DNA from: Chromobacterium sp. ATCC 53434
GTDB lineage: Bacteria > Pseudomonadota > Gammaproteobacteria > Burkholderiales > Chromobacteriaceae
Reading direction: 5' to 3'
Length of the DNA stretch: 64,000 nucleotides
NCBI RefSeq assembly: GCF_002848345.1
Contig: NZ_CP025429.1
Span: 3,472,001-3,536,000, forward strand
Shown: positions 1 to 8,416 of the stretch, one piece after another
Numbering within the stretch: position 1 is the stretch's first letter
How the letters are laid out: each line of letters begins with the position of its first letter
Position numbers and translations under genes: made by a program
Notes under the pieces: model-generated
Database searches by the model: none
What the model was told of the DNA's origin: nothing
Seen by the model: only the letters and a program-made list of their open reading frames with translations

Positions 1-228
1 ATGCCGCGCGACGAGGACGGCAAGGACGCGCCGCTGATCGGCGCCGCCTTCGAGCGCGGCGTGCTGTCCAGCTACGCCAAGGGCCGCGGCATAGGCGATT
101 GCGGCGGCGGCGCCAGCTGGGCCTGGACCGGCGGGGACTTCCAGCTGATGTCGGCCGAGGAGGCGCCGCAATGCCGCGGCATTCCCGGCGGCGTGCCGCT
201 GCGCACCTGGGTCAGCCGGCAGCATTGA
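1..228 (+). CDS. DUF1176-like protein, C-terminal end (5' truncated by window edge)
   Basis: An open frame enters from the left edge and stops at 226-228, so only the last 75 residues are visible. The segment has the pattern GDCGGGASWAWTGG followed by a short strand, a Cys near CRG, and a Trp-Val end. This resembles the C-terminal part of DUF1176 proteins, which are secreted or periplasmic proteins of unknown function. No signal peptide or true start can be seen. The family call rests on a short stretch and is tentative; that the frame is coding is more certain, because its codon use matches the GC-rich neighbours and it ends just before a clear intergenic gap. Confidence 0.5.
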   Translation: MPRDEDGKDAPLIGAAFERGVLSSYAKGRGIGDCGGGASWAWTGGDFQLMSAEEAPQCRGIPGGVPLRTWVSRQH

Positions 229-304
229 CCAGCTGGCGGCCGGCGCGCCGGCTGCCTTATACTGCGCAATCTTCCACCGTTTTCAGAAAAGAAAGGAGGT
301 AAAT

Positions 305-391
305 ATGGTTTTCCCTGCGCGCCCAATCATGCTGGCTCGCTTGTTCAGCGCATTTGAAAGCTCTTGCCTGCCATCCATCGCGCTGCGATAA
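305..391 (+). CDS. possible 28-residue leader peptide upstream of the ABC-F gene
   Basis: A short frame begins MVFPARPIMLARLF and ends at TAA 389-391. It is preceded by a textbook Shine-Dalgarno, AAAGGAGG, five bases before the ATG. This is far stronger than the ribosome site of the ABC-F gene 116 bases downstream, which has only a weak GAGAG. Leader peptides that control expression by ribosome stalling are known for several ABC-F genes, so regulation of the next gene is a natural hypothesis. There is no homology evidence, and nothing here proves translation. It could also be a chance frame or an unrelated small protein. Confidence 0.4.
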   Translation: MVFPARPIMLARLFSAFESSCLPSIALR

Positions 392-507
392 GCGGGTTCG
401 AGCAAAGCCACACTCCCCATCCAGAGTCCTTTCTCGACTCATCCCCGTTGTCGCCAGCGCGCCTGTTGACAGGGACCGTCGCGTCCCGAGCAAGCGAGAG
501 CACACGC

Positions 508-2220
508 ATGACAACCCTGATTTCCGCCCTTTCCGTACGACTGGACGCCGGCCACGGCCCGCTGTTCAACGATCTGTCCTTCACCGTCAAACTCGGCGAC
601 CGCATCGGCCTGATCGGCCACAACGGCTGCGGCAAGAGCACGCTGCTGAGACTGCTGTCCGGCCAGCTGGAGCCGAGCGGCGGCGAGGTGCAGTACGCGT
701 CCGCCTGCCGGCTGCAACATGTCGAACAACACCTGCCCGAACAACTGTACGCGCTGAGCGCGCGCCAGGCGCTCAGGCAGGCGGTCGAGGCCGATCAATA
801 CTGGCGCGTCGACAGCCTGCTGGCCGAGCTGGAGCTGGACGCCCAGGCCGACACGCAGGTCGCCGACCTCAGCGGCGGCCAGCACACCCGGCTGCTGCTG
901 GGCCGCGCGGTCTTGCGCCAGCCCAATCTGCTGCTGCTGGACGAGCCCAGCAACCACCTGGACCTGCCGTCGCTGCTGTGGCTGGAGGATTTCCTCTGCC
1001 GCTGGCCAGGCGGCTTCATCCTGGTGTCGCACGACGCCCGACTGCTGGACCGCGCCACCCGCCACAGCTGGGTGATGCGCGACGGGCGGCTGTACCGTTT
1101 CGAGCTGCCCTGCGGCCAGGCGCTGGCCGAACTGGCCGACGCCGACGCGGCCGCCCATGCCCGCCGCGCCGGCGAACAGAAGGAGATAGACCGCCTCGCC
1201 GCCAGCAGCAAGCGGCTGGCTATCTGGGGCCGCGAACACGACAACGAGAAACTGGTGCGCAAGGCCAAGTCGATGGAAAAGCGCGTCGACAGGCTGAAGG
1301 ACGAGCAGACCTTCGTCAGCCGCGGCAGTCCGTGGCGGCTCGCGCTCAAGGGGCAGGCGCTGTCGGCCGACAGCCTGCTGGCCTTCGAATCGCTGCCGGT
1401 GTCGGCGGCGTCCGGCCTGCCGCCGCTGTTCAGCGCCGCCGGCCTGTGGCTGCGCCCCGGCGACCGGGTCGCGCTGCTGGGCGCCAACGGCGCCGGCAAA
1501 TCGTCGCTGCTGCGCCAGTGCTGGCGCGATGTCCAGCACGGCGAACCGCAAGCCGGCTGGCGCTGGCATCCGGCGGCCAGCATCGCCTATTACGACCAGT
1601 CGCTGCGGCAGCTGGCCGACGAGGCGACGCTGCTCGACGCCCTCCATCCGCTGGCGCCGCTGCCGGAAACGGCGCGCCGGCACGCGCTGATCGCCGCCGG
1701 CTTCGCCTACTCGCGCCACGATCAACGGGTGGACACGCTCAGCGGCGGCGAGCGGGCGCGTCTGCTGTTTCTGGCGCTGTCGCTGGCCAGCCACCACCTG
1801 CTGTGGCTGGACGAACCGACCAATCACCTGGACCTGGACGGCAAGCGCGAGCTGGCTGAGGCGCTGGCCGCCTTCCCCGGCGGCGCGCTGCTGGTCTCCC
1901 ACGACCGGGAGCTGATCGAGGCCGGCTGCAACCGTTTCTGGGTGCTCGGCGACGGCCGGCTGCGGGAATGGCCGGACGCCGACAGCGCCTACGCCGCGCT
2001 GTTCACCGCGCCCGCCGAAGCGACGGACCGGCCAGCCCCGGCATCCGGCGCCCCCTTGCCGTCACAGGCAAGCGGCGAGGACGCGCAATGGCTGCGCTTG
2101 TGCGAGCTGGAGGCGCTGCTCGACGCCGATCTGGCCCGCAAGCCCAGGCACCAGAAACCGCAACAGCAGCAGGCATGGCGCAGCGAAATGCGGGCGCTTG
2201 AACGCGCCTTGGGCCTGTAA
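508..2220 (+). CDS. ABC-F family ATPase (duplicated ABC domains, no membrane domain)
   Basis: This 570-residue protein has two complete nucleotide-binding domains and no membrane segments. Domain 1 has Walker A GHNGCGKST (about residues 37-45), signature LSGGQ, and Walker B LLLLDEPSNHLD. Domain 2 has GANGAGKSS, LSGGE and LLWLDEPTNHLD. The charged linker between them (about residues 220-270, rich in Lys, Arg and Glu) fits the P-site tRNA interaction motif of ABC-F proteins. The family acts on ribosomes, in translation or antibiotic protection, rather than in transport. I chose ATG 508 because the longer upstream frame starts from a rarer region and domain 1 begins directly after this Met. Whether it is a housekeeping or a resistance ABC-F cannot be told from sequence alone. 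A terminator follows. Confidence 0.9.
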   Translation: MTTLISALSVRLDAGHGPLFNDLSFTVKLGDRIGLIGHNGCGKSTLLRLLSGQLEPSGGEVQYASACRLQHVEQHLPEQLYALSARQALRQAVEADQYWRVDSLLAELELDAQADTQVADLSGGQHTRLLLGRAVLRQPNLLLLDEPSNHLDLPSLLWLEDFLCRWPGGFILVSHDARLLDRATRHSWVMRDGRLYRFELPCGQALAELADADAAAHARRAGEQKEIDRLAASSKRLAIWGREHDNEKLVRKAKSMEKRVDRLKDEQTFVSRGSPWRLALKGQALSADSLLAFESLPVSAASGLPPLFSAAGLWLRPGDRVALLGANGAGKSSLLRQCWRDVQHGEPQAGWRWHPAASIAYYDQSLRQLADEATLLDALHPLAPLPETARRHALIAAGFAYSRHDQRVDTLSGGERARLLFLALSLASHHLLWLDEPTNHLDLDGKRELAEALAAFPGGALLVSHDRELIEAGCNRFWVLGDGRLREWPDADSAYAALFTAPAEATDRPAPASGAPLPSQASGEDAQWLRLCELEALLDADLARKPRHQKPQQQQAWRSEMRALERALGL

Positions 2221-2226
2221 ACCGCT

Positions 2227-2263
2227 CCCCCGGAAGCCACGCGGCGTTCCGGGGGGGCTTTTT
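2227..2263 (+). terminator. rho-independent terminator after the ABC-F gene
   Basis: The inverted repeat CCCCCGGAA/TTCCGGGGG has an 11-base loop and is followed by a CTTTTT run. It starts six bases after the ABC-F stop codon. Confidence 0.85.
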
Positions 2264-2397
2264 CCCGACCAACCGGCTGCGTTTCATCGGCCCCAAACGC
2301 GTTTCATCCCACGCTTCCGCCAGTCCGTCGCATGTCGATATCGCCCCCGGCGGCGCTCTCCTACAGTCACATCACAAACCAACACAGGAGAAGCATC

Positions 2398-2670
2398 ATG
2401 AACCACCTCGACACCATTGCGCTGTTGGACGCTCTGATCCAGCTCTGCCATCATGTGCCGGCATACTGGATGCAACTGACGGGCTGGATAGGCAATCTCG
2501 ACTGGGGCCATCTTGTCTTGTCCGCGCTGCTGACCATGCTGGCCGTCAATGCCGTGATCGTGCCCGCGGTGCTGGTCTGGCTGTCGCTGGACTTCTCCAT
2601 GCCCAAGCGGCTGATCCGCCAGGCTGGCTTCAAGCTCCCGTCGCCGCGCAATGAGGTGAAACATGGATAA
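2398..2670 (+). CDS. small two-helix membrane protein, first gene of a sensor kinase operon
   Basis: A 90-residue protein that I do not recognise. An amphipathic N-terminal half is followed by a long hydrophobic stretch (about residues 39-70, HLVLSALLTMLAVNAV and onward), then a basic tail. ATG 2398 is preceded by CAGGAG at good spacing, so the longer upstream frame is rejected. The 3' end overlaps the histidine kinase start by eight bases, which implies translational coupling. An accessory membrane partner of the kinase is a plausible role, but only the operon structure supports it. Confidence 0.7.
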   Translation: MNHLDTIALLDALIQLCHHVPAYWMQLTGWIGNLDWGHLVLSALLTMLAVNAVIVPAVLVWLSLDFSMPKRLIRQAGFKLPSPRNEVKHG

Positions 2671-3571
2671 TAAAAACCACTCGGCCGCCAGTCAGGACCA
2701 CGTCGGCATGATTCTGAAAACCGTGGAAAGAGGCTGGTGGGGCTTCGTCGACATGGTGGCGAGACTGGGCTGGGGCCGGCTGGCGCTGGTCATCCTGCTG
2801 GGCCTGATGCTGGGCGGCATCCTCAACCTCCACATGCTGGTGGTGACGCTGGCCCTGGTCGCCATCCTGGTCAAGATCCTGGCCCTGGGCAAGCACCAGG
2901 CCGAGCAGGCCGCCGACCAGGCCATCGCCCGCAGCGAGGAGGCCGAGCAACAGGCCGAACTGGAAGCGCTGCGACGCCAGTTGGCCGAAGCCAGGATGGG
3001 CGCGCTGCAGGCGCAGATCGAGCCGCACTTCCTGTTCAACACCCTGTCGTCGGTATGCCAGCTGATGGAAGACTCGCCCGCCAGGGCGCTGTCGATGCAG
3101 AAAGCGCTGATCCGCTACCTGCGCTCCTCGCTGCCGGAATGGCGCGACTCGCCCGGCGAAACCAGCCTGAGCCTGCAACTGGAGCTGTCGCGCGCCTATC
3201 TGGAAATCATGCAGCTGCGGATGGAGGACAGGCTGCAGGTGCGGATCGCCGTGCCGGAATCATTGCTGCCGGCGCGTTTCCCGGTGATGATGCTGCAGAC
3301 GCTGGTGGAAAACGCCATCAAGCACGGCCTGGAGCCGAAGGCCGAAGGCGGTTCGATCGAGATTCACGCCAAGGTGCTGGACGGCAAGCTCAGGCTGGAA
3401 GTGCGCGACGACGGCGCCGGCTTCCCCGAGCTGCCCGGCCAGGGCATGGGCCTGGCCAATATCCGCGAACGGCTGGCCCTGCTGTACGGACAACAGGCCG
3501 AGCTGGCGCTGGAAGCGCCCGAGACCGGCGGCACCCGCGCCACCATCGCCCTGCCCTTCGCCCTGAGCTGA
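2663..3571 (+). CDS. LytS/YehU-type sensor histidine kinase
   Basis: A 302-residue kinase. Two closely spaced hydrophobic segments lie at about residues 33-75, followed by a Glu/Ala-rich coiled coil. The phospho-acceptor block reads QIEPHFLFNTL, with the His at about residue 119, typical of the His_kinase family paired with LytTR regulators. An HATPase_c domain follows with N box LVENAIKHGLEP, DDGAGFP and GMGLANIRERL. There is almost no extracytoplasmic loop, so the signal is probably sensed in the membrane or through the small protein encoded just upstream. It overlaps that gene by eight bases and is followed after nine bases by its response regulator. Confidence 0.92.
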   Translation: MDNKNHSAASQDHVGMILKTVERGWWGFVDMVARLGWGRLALVILLGLMLGGILNLHMLVVTLALVAILVKILALGKHQAEQAADQAIARSEEAEQQAELEALRRQLAEARMGALQAQIEPHFLFNTLSSVCQLMEDSPARALSMQKALIRYLRSSLPEWRDSPGETSLSLQLELSRAYLEIMQLRMEDRLQVRIAVPESLLPARFPVMMLQTLVENAIKHGLEPKAEGGSIEIHAKVLDGKLRLEVRDDGAGFPELPGQGMGLANIRERLALLYGQQAELALEAPETGGTRATIALPFALS

Positions 3572-3580
3572 AAGAAAACC

Positions 3581-4330
3581 ATGAGCAAGCTGACCGCCCT
3601 GATCGCCGACGACGAACGCCTGATGCGCGAGCAGTTGCGCGCGGCGCTGGAACGGGTTTGGCCGGAGCTGGACATCGTCGCCGAAGCGCGCGACGGCGGC
3701 CAGGCGGTGGAACTGGCGCGCGAGCACCGACCCGACCTGGCCTTCCTGGACATCACCATGCCGGTGCAAAGCGGCATCGCCGCCGCGATGGAGCTGGACG
3801 GACTGTGCCCGGTGGTCTTCGTCACCGCCTACGACCAGTACGCGATCCAGGCCTTCGAGGAAGGCGCCATCGACTATCTGCTGAAGCCGGTCGAAGACGA
3901 CAGGCTGGCGCGCACGCGCCAGCGCTGGCAGCAACGGGCGCCGGAAGCCGCCCCGCCCGACTGGCAATCCGCGCTGCGCCAGCTGAGCCGGCAGCTGGAA
4001 AAGCCAGCCTACCTGCGCTGGATACGCGCGTCGGTGGGCAGCGCGATGCGGATGATCGCCACCGACGAGGTGCTGTTCTTCCAGTCAGACGAGAAATACA
4101 CCCGGGTGCAGACCACCGGCGGCGAGGCGCTGATCCGGATGCCGATCAAGGAACTGCTGCCGCAGCTGGATCCGGACGAATTCTGGCAGGTGCACCGCTC
4201 GACGTTGGTACGGGTGTCCGCCATCGAGCAGGTGCGCCGCGACGAGCGCGGCATGCAACTGAGGCTGCGCGGCTATTCGGAGCCGCTGGAGGTCAGCCGC
4301 AGCTACGCCCACCTGTTCCAGCGGATGTAG
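3581..4330 (+). CDS. LytTR-family response regulator
   Basis: A 249-residue regulator. The N-terminal receiver domain has acidic pocket ADDE, phospho-acceptor in FLDITMP (Asp near residue 56), and the conserved Lys in YLLKPVED. The C-terminal LytTR DNA-binding domain (about residues 145-249) includes the typical VHRSTLVRVSAIEQV segment. It forms an operon with the adjacent LytS-type kinase. The regulator would bind imperfect direct repeats; the target genes cannot be deduced here. It converges with the chemoreceptor gene on the other strand, 27 bases away. Confidence 0.93.
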   Translation: MSKLTALIADDERLMREQLRAALERVWPELDIVAEARDGGQAVELAREHRPDLAFLDITMPVQSGIAAAMELDGLCPVVFVTAYDQYAIQAFEEGAIDYLLKPVEDDRLARTRQRWQQRAPEAAPPDWQSALRQLSRQLEKPAYLRWIRASVGSAMRMIATDEVLFFQSDEKYTRVQTTGGEALIRMPIKELLPQLDPDEFWQVHRSTLVRVSAIEQVRRDERGMQLRLRGYSEPLEVSRSYAHLFQRM

Positions 4331-4357
4331 CCCGCGGCCGCTTGCCGCCGAAAACGC

Positions 4358-6007
4358 TTACTCCAGCTTGAAGGCCAGCGTGGTCTGCTGCAGCTTCTCG
4401 GCCACCATCGCCAGCTCGCGGGTCGCCTGCGAGAACACGTCCACCGCCACGCCGTTCTCCTTGGACATCCCGGCGATGGCCTCGACCCGTCCCGCCAGCT
4501 CGGTGCTGGCCTGACGCTGCTCGCCCATCGCCAGCGCGATCTCGCCGATCGCCGACACCACGCCGGCGGCGCGCTCTTCCACCGTGCTGATCGTGGCCGA
4601 CGCGTTCTCGGCCGCCACCACCACGTCGGCGACGATCTGCCGGCTGCTGCGCATGCCGTCCACCGCCTCGCGCGCGCCGTCCTGGATCTTGCCTATCATG
4701 TCGGTGATTTCCTGCGCCGAACTGGTGGTCCGCTCGGCCAGCTTCCTGACTTCGTCGGCCACCACCGCGAAGCCGCGGCCCTGTTCTCCGGCCCGCGCCG
4801 CCTCGATGGCCGCGTTCAGCGCCAACAGATTGGTCTGATCCGCCACGTCCTTGATCACGGTGGCGATGCTGCCTATCTGTTGCGCCTGCACCGACAACGA
4901 CTCCAGACTGTCGGCGGAACTGCTGACGCTCTCGTTGACGCGCTTGACCCGGGTGGTGGAATCCTGCACATCGCGGTTGCCGGCCTTGGCCTGCTGACCG
5001 GCCTCCGCCGCCTGCTCGTTGGCCCGGCCGGCGTTGCTGGCGCACAGGTCTATGCTGACCGTCAGCTCCTCTATCGACGCCGCCGCGCTGGACGTGGCGT
5101 TGGCCTGCTGGCCTATGCTGGCGCTGACTTGTTCGGTCGACGCCGCCAACTCCTCCGAAGTGGCGGCGACGCTGGCGGCCGAGCGTATGATCTCGCCGAC
5201 CGCGCCGCGCAGATGCTGCTGGGTAGCGGCCAGCGAACGCATCATGTCGGCCACCTCGTCCCTGCCCTGCGGCCGGATGTCCCCGGTCAGATCGCCGTTG
5301 CCTATCTTATCCATCGCGACGCCGGCGGCGCGCAGGCTGCCGACGATGCCGGCCTGGATCGACAGGCCCAGCCCCAGCAGCAGCAACAGACCGAGCACCA
5401 GCACCGAAATCGCCATCATCCGCACTTGCTGGTATTTCGCTTCGGCCTCCTGCTGCGCCTGGTCGGCCAGCTTGGTGTTGATATTGGCCAGCTCGGTCAG
5501 TACATCGTCGGCGGCCTGGAACAACGGCCGGCACTGCTTGGCCATCAGCGCCAGCGCCTTCTTGTTGTTCTCGCCGTTGCCGGTGTCGGTATAACTGAGC
5601 TCGCGCACCTGCTTGCACGGCACCTCCATCGCCGCCCAGGCGGCATCGAAGCGCTTCAGCCCGTCCACTTCGGGAGGCGTCAACTCGGTCTTGCGATACA
5701 TATCCAGGTATCGCCTCACCTCGGCCTCTTGCGTCTCACGCTTCACCGAAATCTGGTCCATCACCGCTTTTTCGCTTTCCGCGATGTAACGGTAATCGGA
5801 ACGACTGACATAGGCCGCCTGTTTGGCAGCCTGACCCAGCCAGCGCACCGGCTGCAGCATATTGTTATGCATGTCGGTAGTCAGCTCGAACATGCTGGAG
5901 GCGCCGAAGATGCCGTTGAGGCCGATGATCAGCGCGGCGGCGATGCCAACGATGATCAGGCTGAAGATTTTCAGCCTGATGCTGAACTGAGAGAGAAATT
6001 GCGTCAC
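4358..6007 (-). CDS. methyl-accepting chemotaxis protein (4HB_MCP type)
   Basis: A 549-residue chemoreceptor. TM1 is at the N terminus ([19 protein letters not shown]), followed by a four-helix-bundle periplasmic domain with two Cys that could pair, TM2 at about residues 195-215, a HAMP domain, and the cytoplasmic hairpin with the intact tip [23 protein letters not shown] 6007 is chosen because GGAG lies six bases upstream and the paralogue begins identically ([14 protein letters not shown]). It is a close tandem paralogue of the next gene; the two differ mainly in the ligand domain. No C-terminal CheR/CheB-binding pentapeptide is evident. The ligand is unknown. Confidence 0.93.
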   Translation of the reverse strand: MTQFLSQFSIRLKIFSLIIVGIAAALIIGLNGIFGASSMFELTTDMHNNMLQPVRWLGQAAKQAAYVSRSDYRYIAESEKAVMDQISVKRETQEAEVRRYLDMYRKTELTPPEVDGLKRFDAAWAAMEVPCKQVRELSYTDTGNGENNKKALALMAKQCRPLFQAADDVLTELANINTKLADQAQQEAEAKYQQVRMMAISVLVLGLLLLLGLGLSIQAGIVGSLRAAGVAMDKIGNGDLTGDIRPQGRDEVADMMRSLAATQQHLRGAVGEIIRSAASVAATSEELAASTEQVSASIGQQANATSSAAASIEELTVSIDLCASNAGRANEQAAEAGQQAKAGNRDVQDSTTRVKRVNESVSSSADSLESLSVQAQQIGSIATVIKDVADQTNLLALNAAIEAARAGEQGRGFAVVADEVRKLAERTTSSAQEITDMIGKIQDGAREAVDGMRSSRQIVADVVVAAENASATISTVEERAAGVVSAIGEIALAMGEQRQASTELAGRVEAIAGMSKENGVAVDVFSQATRELAMVAEKLQQTTLAFKLE

Positions 6008-6198
6008 ACCGCACTCCAAAATTTGTAAGCAATTGATACATTTAGATTTCTAGCTGTAATACAAACCAATAACAAATCATCATTCTCACAGACTCGGACG
6101 ATGCCGCGTCCGCCTCCCGCCTCCTCCGCAAAACATGGACACCAATTGCAAAGAACGGACCCCGATGAATCCGGGCTCCATCCCCGTCGCCAATCGCG

Positions 6199-7849
6199 CT
6201 ACTCCAGCTTGAAAGCCAGCGTGGTCTGCTGCAGCTGCTCGGCCACCATCGCCAACTCGCGCGTGGCCTGCGAGAACACGTCGACCGCGATGCCGTTCTC
6301 CTTGGACATCTGGGCGATGGCCTCGACCCTGCCGGCCAGCTCGGTGCTGGCCTGGCGCTGTTCGCCGACCGCCATTGCGATTTCGTTGATCGCCGATACC
6401 ACGCCGGCGGCGCGCTCTTCCACCGTGCTGATGGTGGCCGACGCGTTCTCGGCCGCCACCACCACGTCGGCGACGATCTCGCGGCTGCTGCGCATGCCGT
6501 CCACCGCCTCTCGCGCGCCTTCCTGGATCTTGCCTATCATATTGGTGATTTCCTGCGCCGAGCTGGTGGTGCGCTCGGCCAGCTTCCTGACCTCGTCGGC
6601 GACGACGGCGAAGCCGCGGCCCTGTTCGCCGGCCCCGCGCCGCCTCGATGGCCGCGTTCAAGGCCAGCAGGTTAGTCTGGTCCGCCACGTCCTTGATCAC
6701 GGTGGCGATGCTGCCTATCTGCTGCGCCTGATCGGACAGCGACTCCAGACTGTCGGCCGAGCTGGCGACGCTCTCGTTGACCCGTTTGACCCGGACGGTC
6801 GAGTCCTGCACATCCTTGTTGCCGGCCTTGGCCTGCTGGCCGGCCTCCGCCGCCTGCTCGTTTGCCTGAGTGGCGTTGCTGGCGCACAAGTCTATGCTGA
6901 CCGTCAGCTCCTCGATCGACGCCGCCGCGCTGGAGGTGGCATTGACCTGCTGGCCTATGCTGGCGCTGACCTCTTCGGTCGACGCCGCCAGCTCCTCCGA
7001 AGTGGCGGCGACGCTGGCCGCCGAGCGCACGATCTCGCCGACCGTGCCGCGCAGCCGCTGCTGGGTATCGGCCAGCGAGCGCATCATGTCGGCCACCTCG
7101 TCCCTGCCTTGCGGCCGGATCTCGCCGGTCAGATCGCCTCCGCCTATCTTCTCCATCGCCGCGCCGGCGATGCGCAAGCTGCCGACGATGCCGCCCTGAA
7201 TCGCTAGGCCCAGGCCCAGCAACAGCACCAGACCGATCGCCAGCACCACGATGGCGATGTTCCTCACGTGCTGGTACTGCCCCTGCGCGTCGACCAGTGC
7301 CTTGTCGGCCAGCTTGGTGTTGATGTCGGACAGCTCGGTCAGGATGTCGTCGACGGCGGTGAACAGCGGCCGGCACTGCTTGGCCATGATGACCAGCGCC
7401 TTCTTGTTGTTCTCGCCGTTGCCGGTGTCGGTATAGCTGAGGTCGCGCACCTGCTTGCACGGCGCCTCCATCGCTTCCCAGGCGGCGTCGAAGCGCTTGA
7501 GCGCCTCGACCTCAGGCGGCGTCAGCTCGGTCTTGCGGTACTGGTCGAGAAAACCCTTCATCTTCGCCTCGAACTTGTCGCGATTGGCCTGAACCTGATC
7601 CATCTGCGACTTCTCGGACTCCGCGATGAAGCGATAGTCGGAACGACTGACGTAGGCCGCCTGCTTGGCGGCCTGGCCCAGCCAGTGCACCGGCTGCAAC
7701 ATGTTGTCGTGCATGTCGGTAGTCAGCTGGAACATGCTGGAGGCGCCGAAAATGCCGTTGAGGCCGATGATCAGCGCGGCGGCGATGCCGAGAAAGATCA
7801 GGCCGAATATTTTCAGCCGGATGCTGAATTGGGAAAGGAATTGAGTCAC
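6199..7849 (-). pseudogene. methyl-accepting chemotaxis protein, frameshifted in the signalling tip
   Basis: This is a paralogue of the preceding chemoreceptor, with the same start (GTG 7849), TM segments, four-helix-bundle ligand domain and HAMP. The reading frame is lost inside the most conserved part of the family. At 6633-6636 the sequence has GGCCCCGCGCC where the paralogue has GGCCCGCGCC. After [13 protein letters not shown] the protein continues in a wrong frame and loses the [13 protein letters not shown] tip; the correct frame resumes as an open segment ending at 6199 (ending TTLAFKLE). As written, the product would lack the CheA/CheW-contacting region and be inactive. The single extra C could be a real mutation or a sequencing error in a short C run. 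Confidence 0.85.
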
Positions 7850-7955
7850 GCTATGCTCCTGTCTACTTGACTAAGTAGATACACATAGCGTTTTAGTTGA
7901 GACTAGGATCAATCACCAAGCATGATTTTCCGCCGCCTCCCGGCGGCGGAACGAC

Positions 7956-8381
7956 CTACGGCTTCAAATCTTTACGGAAAAAGACGCGGCTGTGGCCCGG
8001 CGGGTAGTCTTCAAGCTCGCCGAAGCGCCTGTAACCCAGCCCCTCGTAGAAGCCCGGCGCCTGAAAACTGTGGGTGTCCACCCAGGCGCCGACGCAGCCG
8101 CGGGCCCGCGCCTCGGCCTCCGCCTCTTCCATCAGCCGGCGTCCCAGCCCCTGGCCGCGCGCGTCGGCTGGCGCCGCCAGCAGCTCGGTGTACTGCCAGC
8201 CATAGCGGGTATAGCCCCACAGGCCGCCGACGATTCGCCCCTCGCCGTCCTCCACCTGGATCACCAGCGGCTGGTGATCGCCGGGACCGACTCGCGCATC
8301 GTTATAGGCGACCAGCGGGGCGGCGATCGCCGCTCTGGTCCGCGGGTCCGCCACGTCGTTCAACACGGTTCCGTACTGCAT
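7956..8381 (-). CDS. GNAT-family N-acetyltransferase
   Basis: A 141-residue acetyltransferase. The acetyl-CoA loop is RGQGLGRRLMEEAE (about residues 82-95), preceded by the beta-4 strand YTELLAAPADA and followed by FYEGLGYRRFGEL, the usual C-terminal GNAT motif. ATG 8381 is chosen over the upstream TTG, which has no ribosome site. The acyl-accepting substrate is unknown. It lies between a chemoreceptor and gamma-glutamyltransferase on the same strand without tight coupling. Confidence 0.85.
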   Translation of the reverse strand: MQYGTVLNDVADPRTRAAIAAPLVAYNDARVGPGDHQPLVIQVEDGEGRIVGGLWGYTRYGWQYTELLAAPADARGQGLGRRLMEEAEAEARARGCVGAWVDTHSFQAPGFYEGLGYRRFGELEDYPPGHSRVFFRKDLKP

Positions 8382-8416
8382 AAGTCTTGCTCTTTTTCTC
8401 GCTGTCAAAAACTCGT

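Noticed and set aside
354..1859. 501-residue frame overlapping the ABC-F gene
   Set aside because: Another frame of the ABC-F gene; Arg/Pro/Ala-rich and motif-free.
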